From contig JAJQID010000196.1 in NCBI GenBank assembly GCA_021199405.1, forward strand, positions 1-8,780: 8,780 nt of DNA, read 5' to 3'. Below, one piece after another: positions 5,913-8,780 of the stretch. How positions within the stretch are numbered: position 1 is the stretch's first letter; each line of letters begins with the position of its first letter. The position numbers were made by a program, and so were the translations under genes. A model generated the notes under the pieces. It worked only from the letters and a program-made list of their open reading frames with translations, did no database searches and was not told where the DNA came from. The DNA is from Lachnospiraceae bacterium. Its GTDB lineage: Bacteria > Bacillota > Clostridia > Lachnospirales > Lachnospiraceae.

Positions 5913-6089
5913 TCAGGGCTCAAGATCCTCTGTTGGAATTCCGAGGGATTGCAGCCTGGCTTTTAAGATTTTCTCCTGATATGCAAGCTCTTTTTCGCGG
6001 TCTTCAGCGTTTTTAATCCGCTGTAGATTCACGTATTCCCGGATTGTCTGGTCTTTTAGTTCTTTTTCTGTCATTTCTGTTACCTCCAT
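5913..6089 (-). CDS. Small charged helical protein, 58 aa, function unknown
   Basis: It encodes MEVTEMTEKELKDQTIREYV followed by about 38 further charged residues ending GIPTEDLEP. There is no signal peptide or membrane segment. About half the residues are charged, and the pattern suggests two alpha helices and possibly a short coiled coil (NAEDREKELAYQEKILKARL). The start is set by AGGAGGG (minus-strand reading of 6096-6102) six bases before the ATG at 6087-6089; an in-frame ATG at 6105-6107 overlaps that ribosome binding site and has none of its own. It has a near-consensus promoter, a strong SD and a terminator with a good U tract, so it looks like a real single-gene unit. I do not recognise a named family. 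Confidence 0.75.
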   Translation of the reverse strand: MEVTEMTEKELKDQTIREYVNLQRIKNAEDREKELAYQEKILKARLQSLGIPTEDLEP

Positions 6090-6146
6090 GATTTTCCCTC
6101 CTTTCATTTATCTTGACGTGTTTTCGCTCTTTTGAATGACAGAGAT

Positions 6147-6175
6147 ATTATACCGCAGGATTTGTATTCTTTCAA
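6147..6175 (-). promoter_or_regulatory. Promoter of the 58-aa gene
   Basis: On the minus strand TTGAAA (6175-6170), exactly 17 bp, then a perfect TATAAT (6152-6147). This is the closest match to the sigma-A consensus in the window. The start point would be near 6140, giving a leader of about 50 nt. Confidence 0.8.
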
Positions 6176-6209
6176 GTTTTCCATCGTAAGAATAAAAATG
6201 AATTGTATG

Positions 6210-6239
6210 TTGTGAAAGTCTGTTGGAATGTGCTATACT
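6210..6239 (+). promoter_or_regulatory. Promoter of the large 3' gene
   Basis: TTGTGA (6210-6215), 18 bp, and TATACT (6234-6239) preceded by TGC form an extended -10 promoter. The start near 6246 would leave about 29 nt before the ATG at 6275. It diverges from the minus-strand promoter; the two -35 boxes are 34 bp apart in an A/T-rich stretch. Confidence 0.6.
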
Positions 6240-6274
6240 ATTCCGTGTATGGATAAAAATGGAAGGCACCAGGG

Positions 6275-8780
6275 ATGAACACAAATTCACGGAAGCTGCG
6301 CGTAAGGCTGACACAACTTTATATGGATATGCGCCTCAGAAAAGTGAGCCGTCTGGACTGGATGAGGGAATCGGAAGAGATCGTGGGGAAGCTTCTGGAG
6401 GAGCCTGACACAGATATCAGCGCCCAGCTGTTTTATGTTCAGCTTGGAATTATGCGCCGGGACACGGAGTCGGTGGAGAATCTGCTGGATGAGTGCTCTG
6501 TCTGGCTGCTGGACTACAGCGACCGCTTTCCATTGTGTCATGCTTACTATCTTTATCTGACCACACTGATGCAGGACGATCCGGCTTATGATGAGAAGGT
6601 GGCCGGCAAGCTGAAGGAGCTTTCCTTAAAGTATCCTGCCCTGTGGCAGATTTCCTGGTTTTATTATTATTTAAATAAGGAAAATATGGTGGATGCCGCC
6701 GAACAGTATCACTTTCTGAAGGGAATGTTTATCCGGGGCTGCCGCAGCCCGCTTCTGTATCTGGAAGCAAGGTCATTGATTGAGAGGAATCCTGCCTTTG
6801 TTTATGAGACCTCGGAGTTTGAGGAGCATCTGCTGATTTTTATGCTTCGTCACACCGGAGTTTCCATTTCTCTGGCGGGAATTGTCTCGGAATATATGTC
6901 CACCCTGAATTTTTACAGGCCGCTGTATCTTCCTCTGCTGAAGGGAATGTATGAGGTGGCCCCGGGAAGGCTGCTGCTGGAGGCAATTTGCCGTCAGGGC
7001 ATTCTGGGGAGCCACAGGGAGCCGGGCATGACGGTCTGGTATCGGCGCGCCATTGACGAAGGACTGAACCAAAATGGCCTGTATGAAATCTATCTGGAAT
7101 CTCTTCCGGTGGAGAGCTGGCAGATGGACGGAGAGGAGTTGTCCGCTGAGAGAGCTATTCCCATGACCGTGCTTCAGTACTTTGCCCACAGTTCACCCAC
7201 GGATGAGGTGCGCTGTGCTTATCTGTACGCTCTGGTACATAAATACCGTGCCCGCTGGCTGAACTTATACAAAGAATATGAGCCGCTGATCCAGCCCTTT
7301 ATGATGGAGCAGTTTCGGAAGGGAAAGGTCAACGCGGGTCTGTGTTATCTTTACACTAATTTTCTGGTGTCTCCCATGCTTTCCTCTGATCAGGGGGAGC
7401 TGCTGGCGGATATCTGTTATTCCTGCTGTGTGGAGGGTCTGCCCCTGTGGGAGGGGACAGCCATTGTGGAGTATGAGGATTACTGGCAGGAGATCCGGGC
7501 TGGAATCAAAAACAGATCGGCCATCCTTCCGTTATATGGCAGCCGCTATGAGCTGTGGGCGGAGGATTCTTTTGGCAGGCGTTATCCCTGCGAGGATGCT
7601 GTCATCACACCGATGATGGATCAGACCGGCTGGGCTGCTTGGCTGAATGACAACGCCAGTGAGTACGGGCTGTATCAGATGGCGGTGGCGGAGGAGACGA
7701 AGGATGAGAATTTGGGGAGTCTTTTGCCCGGCATTCTTCATCTGTTTGAGGATCCTCTTGTGACGGAGGAATATAAGAGAGCATTTGCCGCCCGGATTGT
7801 TCCTGTTCTGGAGAAGGAAAAGCGGGGGGAAGAGATAGAAAGCGTCATGGCGCTGATATTTGATGACAGCGATGAAGGACAGGCGCAGGAACTGTCCTTC
7901 TGGCAGACCCTTTACAGGGAGGAAACCATCGGCGTCCAGGGCATGGAATATCTGATGAATCACTGGGATGCCACTTTGCTGGAAAAGGGGATTCTTTTTA
8001 CCAGAGCCAGGGCGATTTCGGCGGATACCTCTGATTTCGCGGGTCGTCTGATCGGCCAGATGACGCAGGAGCAGTATATTCTGACCAACACGGAGGAAAT
8101 CCTGACAGCGTATGAGGGGGACGATATTTCCCTGCTGTCAGAATTTCTGGAGTTTTCCGGCCTTCAGGGCTGCCTGAAAAAAGAACCCGTTGGTCCGGTG
8201 CAGCTTTCCCTGATCACGGAGCTGGCGCAGGAAACAGAGTTCAGTTCAGTGGTGCGCATAAGCTTTCTGGAAAGTATTCTGCGGGCTGGTCTGGGGAGGC
8301 AGAAGGAAGAGGTGTTGACGCTGGCCAGATCCTGGCTGGAAAAATTTTACAGAGATGGAGTGTATCTTTCCTGGTTTAAATCCCTTCATACGCTGTTTGA
8401 AGCTATTCTGGAGAAGGAGGCTTATCAGGTTCTGGAATACCGGGGACTGGCCGACGGTCCTGTCTGGGTGCGCTGCAGACTGCTCCAGGGAATAGAGCAG
8501 GAGCCGGAAAAGGAAGAGTCCTTCCCTATGGAAAAAATCTGTGAGGGCCTGTATGCCCGTCAGTTTTTGCTTTTCTATAATGAAAGACTTCAGTATGAGG
8601 TTTATACTTTGGAGGGCAGCGAGGAAGTGCTGTTAAAGCAGGGCGTGGAGCAGGGAGGTGCGGATTTCAACGGACAGGGCAGCCGTTTTGGCCGCATCAA
8701 TCAGATGCTGGCTGAGCGGGAGATGAGGGAGAATGAAAAGCTGTACCATGCTTTGGAGGATTACTTTAAGATGGATGCCC
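6275..8780 (+). CDS. Large DUF5717-like helical-repeat protein (3' end outside the window)
   Basis: An uninterrupted frame of 835 codons runs from ATG 6275 to the window end without a stop. Upstream in the same frame the nearest stop is at 6254-6256 and there is no other ATG. The SD is GGAAGG (6261-6266), eight bases before the ATG. The product begins MNTNSRKLRVRLTQLYMD and has no signal peptide or membrane segment. It is rich in Leu, Glu, Tyr and Trp and reads as successive amphipathic helices, as in TPR-like solenoids. Distinctive patches are RGCRSPLLYLEARS (about 160-173) and, near the end, RQFLLFYNERLQYEVYTLEG followed by GSRFGRINQML. These resemble DUF5717 proteins of Lachnospiraceae as I remember them (tentative). 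Such proteins normally have an N-terminal beta-rich portion, not seen here. Function unknown; a scaffold role is only a guess from the fold. Confidence 0.75.
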   Translation, partial: MNTNSRKLRVRLTQLYMDMRLRKVSRLDWMRESEEIVGKLLEEPDTDISAQLFYVQLGIMRRDTESVENLLDECSVWLLDYSDRFPLCHAYYLYLTTLMQDDPAYDEKVAGKLKELSLKYPALWQISWFYYYLNKENMVDAAEQYHFLKGMFIRGCRSPLLYLEARSLIERNPAFVYETSEFEEHLLIFMLRHTGVSISLAGIVSEYMSTLNFYRPLYLPLLKGMYEVAPGRLLLEAICRQGILGSHREPGMTVWYRRAIDEGLNQNGLYEIYLESLPVESWQMDGEELSAERAIPMTVLQYFAHSSPTDEVRCAYLYALVHKYRARWLNLYKEYEPLIQPFMMEQFRKGKVNAGLCYLYTNFLVSPMLSSDQGELLADICYSCCVEGLPLWEGTAIVEYEDYWQEIRAGIKNRSAILPLYGSRYELWAEDSFGRRYPCEDAVITPMMDQTGWAAWLNDNASEYGLYQMAVAEETKDENLGSLLPGILHLFEDPLVTEEYKRAFAARIVPVLEKEKRGEEIESVMALIFDDSDEGQAQELSFWQTLYREETIGVQGMEYLMNHWDATLLEKGILFTRARAISADTSDFAGRLIGQMTQEQYILTNTEEILTAYEGDDISLLSEFLEFSGLQGCLKKEPVGPVQLSLITELAQETEFSSVVRISFLESILRAGLGRQKEEVLTLARSWLEKFYRDGVYLSWFKSLHTLFEAILEKEAYQVLEYRGLADGPVWVRCRLLQGIEQEPEKEESFPMEKICEGLYARQFLLFYNERLQYEVYTLEGSEEVLLKQGVEQGGADFNGQGSRFGRINQMLAEREMRENEKLYHALEDYFKMDA

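Noticed and set aside
6287..7963. Minus-strand open frames across the large 3' gene
   Set aside because: Short frames antisense to one continuous 835-codon frame that has a promoter and SD.

Overview
The window looks like an accessory-to-housekeeping junction in a gut-type member of the Firmicutes, most likely Lachnospiraceae (Clostridia). The clues are a sortase-dependent pilus operon with LPXTG pilin, purine-rich ribosome binding sites, a GRxE-repeat tail typical of Rpn-family nucleases, and a large helical protein that I tentatively place in a Lachnospiraceae-centred family of unknown function (DUF5717-like). Taxonomy is inference from gene families, not from a marker search.

Layout. Positions 1-300 hold the decayed C-terminal end of an Rpn/PD-(D/E)XK transposase-like nuclease. 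Thirteen 12-bp repeat units encode G-R-x-E, two units carry in-frame stops, and a terminator hairpin overlaps the stop codon. Positions 320-4483 form a compact pilus operon. It has a promoter, an unusual Shine-Dalgarno/hairpin/ATG arrangement, one 703-residue LPQTG pilin (463-2574), a class C sortase with a DPF lid that starts at TTG directly after the pilin stop (2575-3435), and a second class C-like sortase overlapping it by 8 bp (3428-4483). The second sortase lacks an obvious lid and carries a 12-residue tandem repeat. Positions 4503-4680 hold an extended -10 promoter and a leader of about 140 nt with two strong hairpins, ahead of metK (4681-5838). A perfect 13-bp hairpin (5853-5882) separates metK from a convergent 58-aa gene on the minus strand (5913-6089). 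Divergent promoters lie between 6147 and 6239. From 6275 to the window end there is one long open frame (835 codons, no stop reached) for a helical-repeat-like cytoplasmic protein.

How the parts work together. The pilin has a signal peptide, a YPKN pilin motif whose lysine is the expected polymerisation nucleophile, isopeptide-type domains and an LPQTG sorting signal. The DPF-lid sortase is the natural polymerase. The second sortase may assist, anchor or act on another substrate. metK has its own promoter and makes S-adenosylmethionine; its link to the pilus is only adjacency, although I see no convincing terminator between the two units. The best candidates for something undescribed are the structured metK leader, the hairpin-bridged pilin start, the internal LPDTG in the pilin, the repeat-bearing lidless sortase, and the long 3' protein that seems to lack the N-terminal region expected of its family.
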